Source of the DNA: Arthrobacter sp. ISL-85
GTDB taxonomy: Bacteria > Actinomycetota > Actinomycetes > Actinomycetales > Micrococcaceae
DNA: 64,000 nt
Assembly: GCF_018613675.1 (NCBI RefSeq)
Contig: NZ_JAGGPQ010000006.1
Span: 116,613-180,612 of the forward strand
Reading direction: 5' to 3'
Below the pieces are notes generated by a model. That model had not been told where the DNA came from, did not search any database, and saw nothing but the letters and a program-made list of their open reading frames with translations. A program made the translations under genes and the position numbers. Positions 18,550 through 27,445 of the stretch are shown here, in pieces (the stretch's first letter is position 1; each line of letters opens with the position of its first letter).

Positions 18550-18567
18550 TAGTAAGCATGATTACTA
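18550..18567. promoter_or_regulatory. Candidate operator upstream of the HO-like/GT2/CDGSH operon
   Basis: TAGTAA-N6-TTACTA, an 18-bp inverted repeat with 6-bp perfect arms, AT-rich in an otherwise GC-rich gap. It lies about 87 bp upstream of the first start codon, and on the minus strand contains TACTAT, a plausible -10. The binding protein is unknown. Confidence 0.5.
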
Positions 18568-18656
18568 ATAAAACCTAAGCGGCCCGACGGCCCGGCCCGC
18601 ACGTCCGGGTACCAATCCCTCAGCGCCTCAGAAGCCAGCGCCTCACGAGCCAGTGC

Positions 18657-19199
18657 CTAATCAGCCAGGGCCGACCCCAGGATGTCGCGAAGCGCCTCAA
18701 CCACCAGGTCGTGGTCCTGCAGTTGCGGCAGTCCGGAGACCGCCACGGTAGCCACCGCGCCCACGCCCGTGACGTAGATCGGAAAAGCACCGCCGTGTGC
18801 GGCATACCGGGACTGGTCGAACCAGGCGTTGTCTTCGATCCGGCCGCCACGGAGCCGGCCGCGCAGGCCCACCAAAAGGGACGGCACCTCGTACCGGGCA
18901 GCCGTACGCTGTTTGGCGCGGATCCAGTGGCCGTTATCAGGGGTGGCGCCCGGCAGTGCGACGTGGAACAGCACCTGGTCGCCCTTCGCAATCCCGATGG
19001 CGATGGGCAACGCCCGCTCCCTGCCCAGCTCAACGAGGAGCAGGCCCAGGTTCAAAGAATCGTCAAGCGAGAAGCCGGGGAACTGGAGCTCCCGGATCTC
19101 CGCCTCGACGCGGACAATCAACGCCTCCAGCGAGCCTTCCGGCTGCGCGTCGCTGGAATCAGGATCAAAGCCGGTCACATCAGGATCGAAGGCGGTCAT
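18657..19199 (-). CDS. UPF0303 / heme-degrading-domain (PduO-GlcG-like) protein
   Basis: A 180-aa protein of the UPF0303 family (HbpS/PduO-C-like fold). The recognisable segments are IAIGIAKGDQVLFHVALPG, DNGHWIRAKQRTAARYEVPS and the VTGVGAVATVAVSGLPQLQDH C-terminal motif. Length from ATG 19199 fits the family; the in-frame stretch back to 19337 would cross the region shared with the divergent riboswitch. Database names call the family heme-degrading, but the reaction is not established for this subgroup. The gene is divergent from the thiamine transporter operon. Confidence 0.85.
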   Translation of the reverse strand: MTAFDPDVTGFDPDSSDAQPEGSLEALIVRVEAEIRELQFPGFSLDDSLNLGLLLVELGRERALPIAIGIAKGDQVLFHVALPGATPDNGHWIRAKQRTAARYEVPSLLVGLRGRLRGGRIEDNAWFDQSRYAAHGGAFPIYVTGVGAVATVAVSGLPQLQDHDLVVEALRDILGSALAD

Positions 19200-19293
19200 G
19201 GCCCTCAATCTACCCCCGCCCGGTGTAAACTTGACCACGCCCAACTTGGGCAAAATAACGAGCGTTACCCAACCAAAAGCAACACTAAAAACG

Positions 19294-19411
19294 ACAGGGG
19301 AGCGCCGCCGTCGGGCATCCTGGCACAGGCCGGGCACCGCAGGTGGGCGCTGAGAGTGCGGACCGCCGCAGACCCTCGAACCTGATCCGGTTAGTACCGG
19401 CGCAAGGGAGT
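19294..19411 (+). promoter_or_regulatory. TPP riboswitch (THI element)
   Basis: The conserved thi-box parts are readable in order: GGGGAGC (19297-19303), CTGAGAGTGCGG (19350-19361), GACCCTCGAACCTGATCCGG (19371-19390), then GTTAGTACCGGCGCAAGGGA ending at 19409. The element lies about 83 nt upstream of the ykoE-like start and is expected to shut off the transporter when thiamine pyrophosphate is high. It identifies the downstream ECF transporter as thiamine or precursor specific. Confidence 0.95.
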
Positions 19412-19493
19412 CGAGTTCTCAAAGTGTCGCGGCTGCACGGCCACAGGCCGTCAGCCGGGTCCACTTTCCCCTCCTGTTTCCCAGGAGGATCAC

Positions 19494-20117
19494 ATGAGTA
19501 CTGCAGCAATCAAGAAGTCCACCAGCAAGTCCTGGCGCGTCGTGGACATCGTCGTCGCCGCGCTGGTGGCCATCGCGGGCGGGGTCATCTTTTGGGCCTG
19601 GGACCAGGGAGCCGCCGCGCTCTCGGCACCCATGAACGCCGCCTACCCGCCCCTGACCGGACTGCTCGCCGGGGGCTGGATGATTCCCGGCGTGCTGGGA
19701 ATGCTCATCATCCGCAAGCCCGGGGCCGCCCTGTTCTGCGAGACCGTAGCCGCCACCGGAGAACTGCTCATGGGCTCCCAGTACGGTGCTTCGGTCCTGT
19801 TCTCCGGTTTCATCCAGGGCCTGGGTGCAGAAATCATTTTCGCAATCTTCGTCTACCGCAAGTTCAACCTGCCCGTCTCCCTGCTGGCCGGCGCCGCGGC
19901 GGGATTCTTCTGCGGCCTGAATGACTCCTTTGCGCCTTGGGGCTGGAACATTGCCTACTCCGGCGCGGACAAGCTCGCCTACATCGTCCTCACCACCATT
20001 TCCGGCGCCATCCTGGCCGGCGCTTTGTCCTGGGTTGCCACCCGGGGACTGGCCCGCACCGGCGTGCTCAGCTCCTTCGCGTCCCGCAAGGCTGCCACGG
20101 AGCCCGTCTTCTCCTGA
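19494..20117 (+). CDS. ykoE: ECF transporter S component, YkoE family (thiamine/HMP)
   Basis: A 207-aa membrane protein with five to six hydrophobic segments, the substrate-binding S component. WRVVDIVVAALVAIAGGVIF at the N-terminus and GSQYGASVLFSGFIQGLGAE match YkoE proteins. CCCAGGAGGATCAC lies just before the ATG, a strong ribosome site. The gene follows a TPP riboswitch and overlaps ykoD by 1 nt (TGATG), so the operon ykoE-ykoD-ykoC takes up thiamine or hydroxymethylpyrimidine. Confidence 0.93.
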   Translation: MSTAAIKKSTSKSWRVVDIVVAALVAIAGGVIFWAWDQGAAALSAPMNAAYPPLTGLLAGGWMIPGVLGMLIIRKPGAALFCETVAATGELLMGSQYGASVLFSGFIQGLGAEIIFAIFVYRKFNLPVSLLAGAAAGFFCGLNDSFAPWGWNIAYSGADKLAYIVLTTISGAILAGALSWVATRGLARTGVLSSFASRKAATEPVFS

Positions 20118-21664
20118 TGGCACCCTCCCAGGATGCCGCCGGCACGGTCCGCCCTGCCGCCGTCACGGCCCGCGGCTGGGGCTGGCGGCATGCCGGGCGG
20201 GCCAAACCCGCCGTCCACGGCCTTGACCTGGACATTGCCCCCGGAGAACGGGTGCTTCTGCTCGGCCCCTCCGGCGCCGGGAAGTCCACACTGCTCCACG
20301 CGCTCGCCGGCGTCCTGGGGGACATCACCGACGACGGCGAGGCGAGCGATGCGGACGAGTCCGGTTCGCTGCTGGTGGACGCTGCCCCGCCCCGCTCCCA
20401 GCGCGGCCGCGCCGGGCTCATGCAGCAGGACCCGGAGACGCAGGTGGTCCTGTCGCGCGTGGGGGACGACGTCGCATTCGGCGCCGAAAACCTTGCGGTG
20501 CCCCGCGAGGCAATCTGGCCGCGCGTGCACGAGGCGCTGGCCGACGTCGGGCTGTCCCACCTCCCGCTGGACCACCCGACGTCGGCCCTGTCCGGCGGGC
20601 AAAAGCAACGCCTGGCGCTGGCAGGCATCCTGGCGATGCGCCCCGGGCTGATCCTGCTGGACGAGCCCACCGCCAACCTGGACCCTGACGGTGTGCTCGA
20701 GGTCCGCGACGCCGTAGCCCGCTCCCTGGACAAGACCGGGGCAACGCTGGTGGTGGTGGAGCACCGGGTGTCCGTATGGAAGGACCTGGTGGACCGGATC
20801 GTGGTCCTGCAGCCCGGATCCGCCGCCGATCCTGCGGTGCTCCTGGACGGACCGCCGGACCGCGTACTCATCGAGGCGCGGACCATGCTTGCCGCGGCGG
20901 GCGTATGGGTGCCCGGGTATGTCCCGGCGACACGTGCCCGCGCCGCCGTCCCGGCCCCCGGCGCAGGCACCCTCCTGCTGGCCGCAGAGCAACTGGCCGT
21001 CTCCCGCGAACGCCCCCGCCGCGAAGGCTTCCGGAAGATCCCGCCGGCACCCGTGCAGGAGGGCGTGGCCGCGCAGGTCCGCGCAGGGGAGGCCCTGGCC
21101 ATCACTGGCCCCAACGGCGCCGGCAAGTCCACCTTCGCACTGACCCTCGCCGGGCTGCTGGAGCCGGTATCCGGAAAGGTCTCCGCTACCTTGGATCTCA
21201 GCCGCGGTGCCGGCATCGACCCCTACCGGTGGAAGGCCGAGCAGCTGATTTCGCGGGTAGGTACGGTGTTCCAGGAGCCGGAGCACCAGTTTGTCACCGG
21301 GAAGGTGCTTGACGAGCTGCTCTTTGGCCCCCGGCACCTGGGGCACGGGGCGGACCGGGTTGACGAGCTGCTGGAGCGGCTGCGGCTTACCCAGCTGGTG
21401 GACGCCAACCCCTACACGCTCTCAGGTGGGGAAAAGCGGCGCCTGTCCGTGGCAACCGTGCTTGCTGCGAGTCCCCAGGTATTGATCCTGGACGAGCCCA
21501 CCTTCGGGCAGGATGCCAACACCTGGGCCGAGCTGGCATCGTTCCTGTCCGAGCTCCTGGATGCCGGCACGGCGGTGGTTTCCGTGACGCATGATGCCGA
21601 ATTCACGGCGGCCCTGGGCGGGGCGGAACTGCGGATGGCGGCGGCGGAGGCGGTGGCGCCATGA
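20117..21664 (+). CDS. ykoD: ECF transporter ATPase with two ABC domains
   Basis: A 515-aa fused energy-coupling ATPase. Domain 1: Walker A GPSGAGKST (50-58), signature LSGGQKQRLALAG (about 158), Walker B LILLDEPTANLD (about 178). Domain 2: Walker A GPNGAGKST (about 331), signature LSGGEKRRLSVAT (about 435), Walker B VLILDEPTFGQD (about 455). Both sites look catalytically intact. I start at ATG 20117, in the TGATG overlap with ykoE; the frame is open upstream to 19937 but that part lies inside ykoE. It overlaps ykoC by 4 nt. Confidence 0.95.
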   Translation: MAPSQDAAGTVRPAAVTARGWGWRHAGRAKPAVHGLDLDIAPGERVLLLGPSGAGKSTLLHALAGVLGDITDDGEASDADESGSLLVDAAPPRSQRGRAGLMQQDPETQVVLSRVGDDVAFGAENLAVPREAIWPRVHEALADVGLSHLPLDHPTSALSGGQKQRLALAGILAMRPGLILLDEPTANLDPDGVLEVRDAVARSLDKTGATLVVVEHRVSVWKDLVDRIVVLQPGSAADPAVLLDGPPDRVLIEARTMLAAAGVWVPGYVPATRARAAVPAPGAGTLLLAAEQLAVSRERPRREGFRKIPPAPVQEGVAAQVRAGEALAITGPNGAGKSTFALTLAGLLEPVSGKVSATLDLSRGAGIDPYRWKAEQLISRVGTVFQEPEHQFVTGKVLDELLFGPRHLGHGADRVDELLERLRLTQLVDANPYTLSGGEKRRLSVATVLAASPQVLILDEPTFGQDANTWAELASFLSELLDAGTAVVSVTHDAEFTAALGGAELRMAAAEAVAP

Positions 21665-22461
21665 GGCAGGAACTCATGCTGAGCGGCAACCGCGCCCTGC
21701 TGGCCCGCGCCAATCCGCTCAGCAAGTTTGCGGCGGTCCTGCTCATCACGGGGGTCCTGGCGCTGTCCATCGACTGGGTGTCGGCGTCCGTGGCACTGGC
21801 CTTCGAGCTTCTGCTGTTTCCCCTGGCCGGGCTCACCTTGTCCCTGTTGTGGCAGCGCGGGTGGCCGCTGATCCTCGCCGCAGCGGTGGGAGGCTGGAGC
21901 ACCTCCATCCTGGCGCCGGACAGCGGAAGGATCCTGCTCGACGCCGGCATCTGGACCATGAGTGAAGGTTCCCTCCAGCTGGGCATCGGGTTCCTGCTGC
22001 GCGGTTTTGCCATCGCCCTGCCGGCGGTGCTCCTGATGAGCTGCACCGATCCCACGGACCTCGCCGACGCGCTCGCGCAGAAAGCCCGCCTGCCGCACCG
22101 GTTCGTCCTGGGTACCCTGGCCGCCATGCGCTTGGTGGGGCTCATGGCCGAGGAATGGCAGACGATCGGGATGGCGCGCCGTGCCCGCGGTGTGGGTGCC
22201 CGTGGGAGCGTGGGCCAGCGGGTGAAGGCGACGCTGGGGCAAAGTTTCGGACTGTTGGTGCAGGCCATCCGGCGTGCATCGAGGCTCGCCGTGACCATGG
22301 AGGCGCGGGGTTTTGGCGGCGGCAGCCGAACCTGGGCCCGCGAATCAACCTTCAGCGTGCTGGACCTCTGGGTGGTGTCCGGCGGTGTCCTGGTGGCCGG
22401 GCTTGCCCTTTTCGCGGCTCTTTCGGCCCATACATGGAACATGGTATGGCTGGGGAGTTGA
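21661..22461 (+). CDS. ykoC: ECF transporter transmembrane (T) component
   Basis: A 266-aa membrane protein of the CbiQ/EcfT family. It has about five hydrophobic helices, NPLSKFAAVLLITGVLALS near the N-terminus and the paired coupling motifs ARRARG (about 175-180) and EARGFGGG (about 217-224) that contact the ATPases. ATG overlaps the ykoD stop (ATGA). Last gene of the TPP-controlled operon. Confidence 0.93.
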   Translation: MRQELMLSGNRALLARANPLSKFAAVLLITGVLALSIDWVSASVALAFELLLFPLAGLTLSLLWQRGWPLILAAAVGGWSTSILAPDSGRILLDAGIWTMSEGSLQLGIGFLLRGFAIALPAVLLMSCTDPTDLADALAQKARLPHRFVLGTLAAMRLVGLMAEEWQTIGMARRARGVGARGSVGQRVKATLGQSFGLLVQAIRRASRLAVTMEARGFGGGSRTWARESTFSVLDLWVVSGGVLVAGLALFAALSAHTWNMVWLGS

Positions 22462-22577
22462 ATCCGAGGCAAGGTACTACGTATGCTTCCCTATCGCACC
22501 GGATGGGTACCATCCTCCCGTAGCCCCAGCGGGACTCCTCGGGTAGGCGTGAGGTCAGCCGCATAACTCATTTATGA

Positions 22578-22590
22578 TATATTCGCGGTA
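22578..22590 (+). promoter_or_regulatory. Candidate leaderless promoter of the HTH-MurA gene
   Basis: TATATT at 22578-22583 followed by exactly 6 nt and then the ATG at 22590, with no Shine-Dalgarno sequence. Transcription is expected to begin at or within a few bases of the start codon. This is inferred from spacing only. Confidence 0.45.
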
Positions 22591-24113
22591 TGACCCAGGA
22601 AACCGCTGAACACGTTGCCGCCATGCTGAGGGACGCCCGGAGCGAGAAAGGGTGGACCCAAGGCCAGTTGGCCGCTGAACTCGGCACCAGCCAGAGCGCC
22701 GTGGCCCGGATGGAACAGGGCAAGCAGAACCTGAGCCTGAAAATGATCCACCGGCTGGAAAACATTTTTGACCGCAGCATCGTCAACGTGGGCAAGCCGC
22801 AGATGACGCACCTGCGCGTGGAAGGCGGGCGCACCCTGTCCGGTGCCGTGGATGTGAACAGCAGCAAGAACGCCGGCGTCGCCCTGCTGTGCGCCAGCCT
22901 TATCAACCGGGGCACCACGGTGCTCCGCCGGCTGGCCCGGATCGAGGAAGTCAACCGCATTGTCGAAGTGCTGACCAGTATTGGCATGGAGTGCACCTGG
23001 CTCAATGACACCGACCTCCGCCTGCGCCGGCCAGCGGTCCTGGACCTGGACGCGATGGACGTGGACGCCGCGCGCAGGACGCGCAGCGTCATCATGCTGC
23101 TTGGCCCCCTGCTGGACGAGTCGCGGGAGTACCGGCTTCCCTACGCCGGCGGCTGCGACCTTGGCACCCGCACCGTGGAGCCCCACATGCAGGCACTGCG
23201 CGAGTTTGGCCTTTCGGTGGAGGCCACGGCAGGTTTCTACACCGTCCAGGCACCGCCCGCGGATACGCAGGACCGCTCCTTCGTCCTTACCGAACGCGGT
23301 GACACCGTCACCGAGAACGCCATCATGGCAGCGGCGCACCGGGCGGGAACAACCGTAATCCGCAACGCCAGCCCCAACTACATGGTGCAGGACCTGTGCT
23401 TCTACCTGCAGATGCTCGGCGTCACCATCGAGGGCGTGGGTACCACCACGCTGAAGATCACGGGCCGGCCGGAAATCGACGCCGAGATCGAGTACTTCCC
23501 CTCCGAGGATCCCATCGAAGCCATGAGCCTCATCACGGCCGGCATCGTCACCAACTCGGAGGTCACCGTGCGCCGGGTGCCCATCGAGTTCATGGAAATC
23601 GAATTGGCAACGCTGGGCCAAATGGGGCAGGAGCTGGAAATCTCCGGCGAGTACATGGCCCGCAACGGCCGCACCCGCCTGGTGGACGTGACCACCAAGC
23701 CCTCGGAGCTGCGCGCCCCCGAAGACAAGATCCACCCCATGCCGTTCCCCGGGCTGAACATCGACAACCTGCCGTTCTTCGCGGTCATCGCCGCGAACGC
23801 CCACGGCCAGACCATGATCCACGACTGGGTCTATGAGAACCGGGCCATCTACCTGACGGAGCTCAACCGGCTGGGCGCCCAGGTCCAGCTCCTGGACCCG
23901 CACCGGATCTACGTCAACGGGCCCACTAAATGGCGCGCAGCCGAGGTGGGCTGCCCGCCCGCGCTCCGCCCGGCCGCTTGCCTGCTGCTGGCCATGCTGG
24001 CTGCCCGGGGGGTGTCAGAACTGCGGAACATCTACGTGATCGAGCGCGGTTACGAGGACCTGGCGGAACGCCTGAACACCATCGGCGCCAAGGTGGAGTA
24101 CTTCCAGGACTGA
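22590..24113 (+). CDS. HTH-MurA fusion: XRE-type DNA-binding domain + UDP-GlcNAc enolpyruvyltransferase-like domain
   Basis: A 507-aa fusion. Residues 9-60 are an XRE/Cro helix-turn-helix ([20 protein letters not shown]). Residues 72-507 are an EPSP-synthase/MurA fold with conserved positions kept: K93-N94 (SSKNAG; K22/N23 of E. coli MurA), the catalytic-loop C189 in [14 protein letters not shown], an Asp in [10 protein letters not shown] near residue 391, and Arg in IERGYEDL near 486. Canonical MurA catalyses the first committed step of peptidoglycan synthesis. The enzyme motifs look intact but spacing around FPGLNID differs from canonical FPTDMQ. Whether it acts as enzyme, sensor-regulator, or both is unknown. 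Confidence 0.9.
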   Translation: MTQETAEHVAAMLRDARSEKGWTQGQLAAELGTSQSAVARMEQGKQNLSLKMIHRLENIFDRSIVNVGKPQMTHLRVEGGRTLSGAVDVNSSKNAGVALLCASLINRGTTVLRRLARIEEVNRIVEVLTSIGMECTWLNDTDLRLRRPAVLDLDAMDVDAARRTRSVIMLLGPLLDESREYRLPYAGGCDLGTRTVEPHMQALREFGLSVEATAGFYTVQAPPADTQDRSFVLTERGDTVTENAIMAAAHRAGTTVIRNASPNYMVQDLCFYLQMLGVTIEGVGTTTLKITGRPEIDAEIEYFPSEDPIEAMSLITAGIVTNSEVTVRRVPIEFMEIELATLGQMGQELEISGEYMARNGRTRLVDVTTKPSELRAPEDKIHPMPFPGLNIDNLPFFAVIAANAHGQTMIHDWVYENRAIYLTELNRLGAQVQLLDPHRIYVNGPTKWRAAEVGCPPALRPAACLLLAMLAARGVSELRNIYVIERGYEDLAERLNTIGAKVEYFQD

Positions 24114-24183
24114 CCCATTCACGCTTCGTCATGAACAGCGGGCCCCGGGTCCCAACGGCCGCCGTCTGCCGCAGAATGTTGAT

Positions 24184-25410
24184 ATGCGTACGTTCGGCGT
24201 TGAGGAAGAACTCCTGATTGTTGATCCGGAGTCCGGGGAGCCGCTTGCCTTGGCGGATGCCCTCCTGGCCGGCCACCACGTGGCGGCGGACGATCTTCCC
24301 GTTGATCCGGACGTCCGCCATGCCGGCAATCAGGCAGATTACGACGAGGAGATGGGCTTGAGTGCCGAGCTCAAGCTTGAGCAGATTGAGACGCAGACCC
24401 GGCCATGCCGGGAGTACGGCAGCCTGCTGGAACAGATCCGTGCCGGCCGCGCGTTGGCCGACCAGGTAGCCCGGAAACACGGGGCCCGGGTGGCGGCGCT
24501 CGCCACCTCGCCCGTGGCGTCCGCCACCCACACCACGCCCGACCCGCGCTACGCCCGGATGCTGGAACGCTTTGGCCTTACCGCTCAGGAACAGCTGACC
24601 TGCGGTTTCCATGTCCACACCTTCATTGAATCGCCGGAAGAAGGTGTGGCTGTCCTGGACCGCATCCGCGACAAACTGGCGGTGCTGACGGCGCTGAGCG
24701 CGAATTCGCCGTTCTGGAACGGCGTCCCCACCGGCTTCGAAAGCTACCGCACGCAAGCCTGGAACCGCTGGCCAACAGCGGGCCCGGCAGGGATCTACGG
24801 AACGTATCCTGCCTACCGCCGGGTGGTGACGCGGCTGCTGGACAGCGGCGTCATGCTCGATGAGGGCATGCTGTATTTCGACGCCAGGCTTTCCCGCAAC
24901 CACCCCACGGTGGAGGTGCGGGTGGCGGATGTATGCCTGCGTGCCGGGGACGCGGCGATTATCGCAGTGCTGGTCCGTGCACTCGTGGAATCCGCCAGCC
25001 GGGAATGGCGCGCCGACGTGGACCCTGCTCCCGTTCCCACCGTCCTGCTGCGGATGGCGTCCTGGCAGGCCAGCAGTGCCGGGCTCAGCGGCGAACTCCT
25101 GGACTTTGGCAACTTCCGGCCCGCGCCGGCCGCCGATGTGGTCCGTTCCCTGGTGGATTACCTGGCTCCCGTCCTGGCCGAACAAGGCGAACTGGCGCGT
25201 GCCCGGCAGGGAGTGGAGGACATCATCGCGCGCGGAACAGGAGCCGCTGAACAGCGGCGCGCCCGCGACAAGGCCGTGGCAGGCCAGCCGCCGGAGGACA
25301 TGGGGTTCGGCGCGGTGGTCCGCCAAGCGGTGCACGTGACCATGCGTGACGCGCTGGACCTTTCGGACGTGGAGGACACTCCCGAGCTGCTGCGAGTGCG
25401 GCAAGCCTAG
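24184..25410 (+). CDS. Carboxylate-amine ligase, GCS2/YbdK family
   Basis: A 408-aa ATP-grasp-like ligase of the glutamate-cysteine ligase type 2 family. [11 protein letters not shown] at residues 4-14 supplies the conserved Glu-rich ATP/metal motif; [11 protein letters not shown] and the SANSPFWNG and [12 protein letters not shown] segments also fit. YbdK of E. coli has weak glutamate-cysteine ligase activity, and the true product is uncertain, especially in actinobacteria that use mycothiol. It follows HTH-MurA by 70 bp on the same strand and converges on the metZ operon. Confidence 0.9.
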   Translation: MRTFGVEEELLIVDPESGEPLALADALLAGHHVAADDLPVDPDVRHAGNQADYDEEMGLSAELKLEQIETQTRPCREYGSLLEQIRAGRALADQVARKHGARVAALATSPVASATHTTPDPRYARMLERFGLTAQEQLTCGFHVHTFIESPEEGVAVLDRIRDKLAVLTALSANSPFWNGVPTGFESYRTQAWNRWPTAGPAGIYGTYPAYRRVVTRLLDSGVMLDEGMLYFDARLSRNHPTVEVRVADVCLRAGDAAIIAVLVRALVESASREWRADVDPAPVPTVLLRMASWQASSAGLSGELLDFGNFRPAPAADVVRSLVDYLAPVLAEQGELARARQGVEDIIARGTGAAEQRRARDKAVAGQPPEDMGFGAVVRQAVHVTMRDALDLSDVEDTPELLRVRQA

Positions 25411-25427
25411 CCTCCGGCGAGCAGCGA

Positions 25428-25514
25428 TTCGCGACGCGCAGTTTCCTTTTCGAGGCGCAGCTTCCATCCCGCTACGCACATACGGTGCGCGCCACGGAAT
25501 CTGCGCGTCGCGAA
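25428..25514. terminator. Long inverted repeat between convergent genes
   Basis: TTCGCGACGCGCAG (25428-25441) pairs perfectly with CTGCGCGTCGCGAA (25501-25514); inside, TTCC/GGAA continues after one mismatch, and GGCGC/GCGCC can pair further in. The 87-bp hairpin lies between the stops of the GCS2 gene and metZ and probably ends transcription in both directions. No U-run is present. Confidence 0.55.
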
Positions 25515-25535
25515 CCGGGTAGCGCGTCGCAGTCC

Positions 25536-26744
25536 TTAGATCTGCTTCAGTGCCTGTTCCAGGTCCCGAAGGAGGTCCTCGGGGTCCTCGAGTCCCACGG
25601 AGAGCCGGACCACGCCGTCACTCAGGCCGATCGCGGCACGCCCCTCCGGCCCCATGGCGCGGTGGGTAGTGGTTGCGGGGTGCGTGATCAGGGACTTGGC
25701 ATCACCGAGGTTGTTCGAAATGTCGATAATCCGCAGCCCGTCCAGCAGCGCGAAGGCCGCTTCCTTGCCCGAGCGCCCGCCTGAAGGGGCGAGCTCGAAG
25801 GTTAGGACCGTGCCACCGGCGCTCATCTGCTTCGCCGCCAGCCCGTACTGCGGGTGCGACTTCAGGAGGGGATACTTCACCCAGCTCACTGCCGGCTGTT
25901 CCTCCAGCCATTCTGCGAGCCGCAGCGCGGTGGCGGACGAGTGGCTGACGCGCAGGCCCATTGTCTCCAGGCCTTTGGTCAGGACCCAGGCGTTGAAAGC
26001 GGACAGCGCGGGGCCGGTGTGGCGCATCAACTGCTTTACCGGTCCGTCGATGAACTCCCTGGTGCCCAGGATGGCACCGCCCATGACCCTGCCCTGCCCG
26101 TCGATGTGCTTGGTGCCGGAGTAGACGATGACGTCGGCGCCCAGGTCCCCGCAGCGCTGCAGCAAGGGAGTGGCAAAGACGTTGTCCGCCACCACGGTGG
26201 CCCCGGCCGCGTGCGCCAGTTCACTGACGGCGGCGATGTCCACGATCTCCTGCATGGGGTTAGACGGCGACTCGAAGAAGACGGCGGTGGTCGGTTTGGC
26301 GAGGGCTTCGCGCCACTGGTCCAGGTCCGGGCCGTCCACAAAGACCGTCTCCACGCCCCACCGTGGAAGGATTTCGCTCAGGACCACAAAGCACGAACCG
26401 AAGAGCGAGCGGGCGGCCACCACCCGGTCGCCGGCAGCCAGCAGGGCACCCAGGGCGGTGAACACCGCGGACATGCCCGACGCCGTCGCAAAGCACGCTT
26501 CGGTGCCTTCCAGCAGCCTGAGCCGCTCCTGGAAGGTGGCAACGGACGGGTTGCCGTAGCGGGAGTAGACAAAGCGTTCGTCCTCGCCGGTAAAGGCACG
26601 TTCAGCTGCTGCGGCGGATTCGTAGACGAAGCCGGAGTTCAGGAAGATGGCCTCGGACGTTTCCTGGAAGTTGCTGCGGTCCAGGCCGCCACGGACGGCC
26701 TGGGTGTCGGGATTCCAGCCGGGGGCGTCTGGGTTGAAGGTCAC
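25536..26744 (-). CDS. metZ: O-succinylhomoserine sulfhydrylase (PLP-dependent)
   Basis: A 402-aa Cys/Met-metabolism PLP enzyme that makes homocysteine from O-succinylhomoserine (or the acetyl ester) and sulfide. Residue D187 (VVADNVF) and the Schiff-base lysine K212 in YSGTKHIDGQGR are visible, as is YSRYGNPSVATFQERLRLLEG early in the protein. N-terminal opening GWNPDTQAVRGG fits MetZ. It is the last gene of a SAM-IV-controlled operon: DUF1737, rhodanese, metZ; its GTG directly abuts the rhodanese stop codon. Confidence 0.93.
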   Translation of the reverse strand: MTFNPDAPGWNPDTQAVRGGLDRSNFQETSEAIFLNSGFVYESAAAAERAFTGEDERFVYSRYGNPSVATFQERLRLLEGTEACFATASGMSAVFTALGALLAAGDRVVAARSLFGSCFVVLSEILPRWGVETVFVDGPDLDQWREALAKPTTAVFFESPSNPMQEIVDIAAVSELAHAAGATVVADNVFATPLLQRCGDLGADVIVYSGTKHIDGQGRVMGGAILGTREFIDGPVKQLMRHTGPALSAFNAWVLTKGLETMGLRVSHSSATALRLAEWLEEQPAVSWVKYPLLKSHPQYGLAAKQMSAGGTVLTFELAPSGGRSGKEAAFALLDGLRIIDISNNLGDAKSLITHPATTTHRAMGPEGRAAIGLSDGVVRLSVGLEDPEDLLRDLEQALKQI

Positions 26745-27155
26745 TTAGTTCTTTCCGAGGTTGGTGGGCAGGCCGCGGTTCTTCCAGCCGTTCACGGTCC
26801 GCTCGCCGTAGCGGTCCGGATCGCCTTCGAAACCCTCCAGCACGCTGTACGCGGTGAAACCGGCCTGGGTGGCTGCGGTGGCGGCGGCGATGGAACGCTT
26901 GCCGGAACGGCACAGGAATACCAATTCCGCGCCGCGGTCCTCCGGTGCCTGCTCTGACAGGTCCTTCATGAAGTCCGGGTTGGGGATGCCGCCGGGGAAG
27001 GTCCACTGGATGAACAGCGGATCGTTGTCCGTAGCCCTGGTGTCCGGGATGCCGATGTGGGCCCATTCGCCCTCGGTGCGGACGTCCACCAGGATGGCGC
27101 CCTGTTCCAGTTTGGCCCACGCCTCCTGCGGCGTCAGGTCTCCCGCGTAGCTCAT
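26745..27155 (-). CDS. Rhodanese-like sulfurtransferase
   Basis: A 136-aa single-domain rhodanese. The active-site loop is LCRSGKRS with catalytic Cys at residue 82; ILVDVRTEGEWAHIGIPD is the typical N-terminal motif. Position between the SAM-IV riboswitch and metZ suggests that it delivers reduced sulfur for homocysteine synthesis (inference). ATG at 27155 overlaps the DUF1737 stop by 4 nt. Confidence 0.92.
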   Translation of the reverse strand: MSYAGDLTPQEAWAKLEQGAILVDVRTEGEWAHIGIPDTRATDNDPLFIQWTFPGGIPNPDFMKDLSEQAPEDRGAELVFLCRSGKRSIAAATAATQAGFTAYSVLEGFEGDPDRYGERTVNGWKNRGLPTNLGKN

Positions 27156-27427
27156 GCGTGGCCCTCGCCGTCGAACTCGCCCTCAAATTCACCGTCAAGC
27201 TGGTCCACTGCAGTGGCCACGGCGGCGTCTGCCGACGCGATCGCGGCCGGCAGGACAACCGCCTGCGCCACGATGACCCGGGTGCCGTTGAAGGTGACTG
27301 CGGGGCTGCCGTGCAGCACGTATCCGTCTGCGAGCGCCGCCGAGATCCGCTCGCAGAATGCCCGGTCATCCGGGCCGGTAATCAGGCGGTAGGACAATTT
27401 CTCGTCAGGGGCGGGTGCGTCGGACAC
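27152..27427 (-). CDS. DUF1737 domain protein, first gene of metZ operon
   Basis: A 91-aa protein. Residues 12-55 (YRLITGPDDRAFCERISAAL, then GYVLHGSPAVTFNG, RVIVAQAVV) match DUF1737, a small domain of unknown function. The C-terminus is acidic. GTG at 27427 is preceded by AAGGAG with a 7-nt spacer, right after the SAM-IV riboswitch. Being the first reading frame of a methionine operon, it may assist sulfur transfer or be regulatory; neither can be shown. Confidence 0.85.
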   Translation of the reverse strand: MSDAPAPDEKLSYRLITGPDDRAFCERISAALADGYVLHGSPAVTFNGTRVIVAQAVVLPAAIASADAAVATAVDQLDGEFEGEFDGEGHA

Positions 27428-27445
27428 GACGGATCTCCTTCTTTC

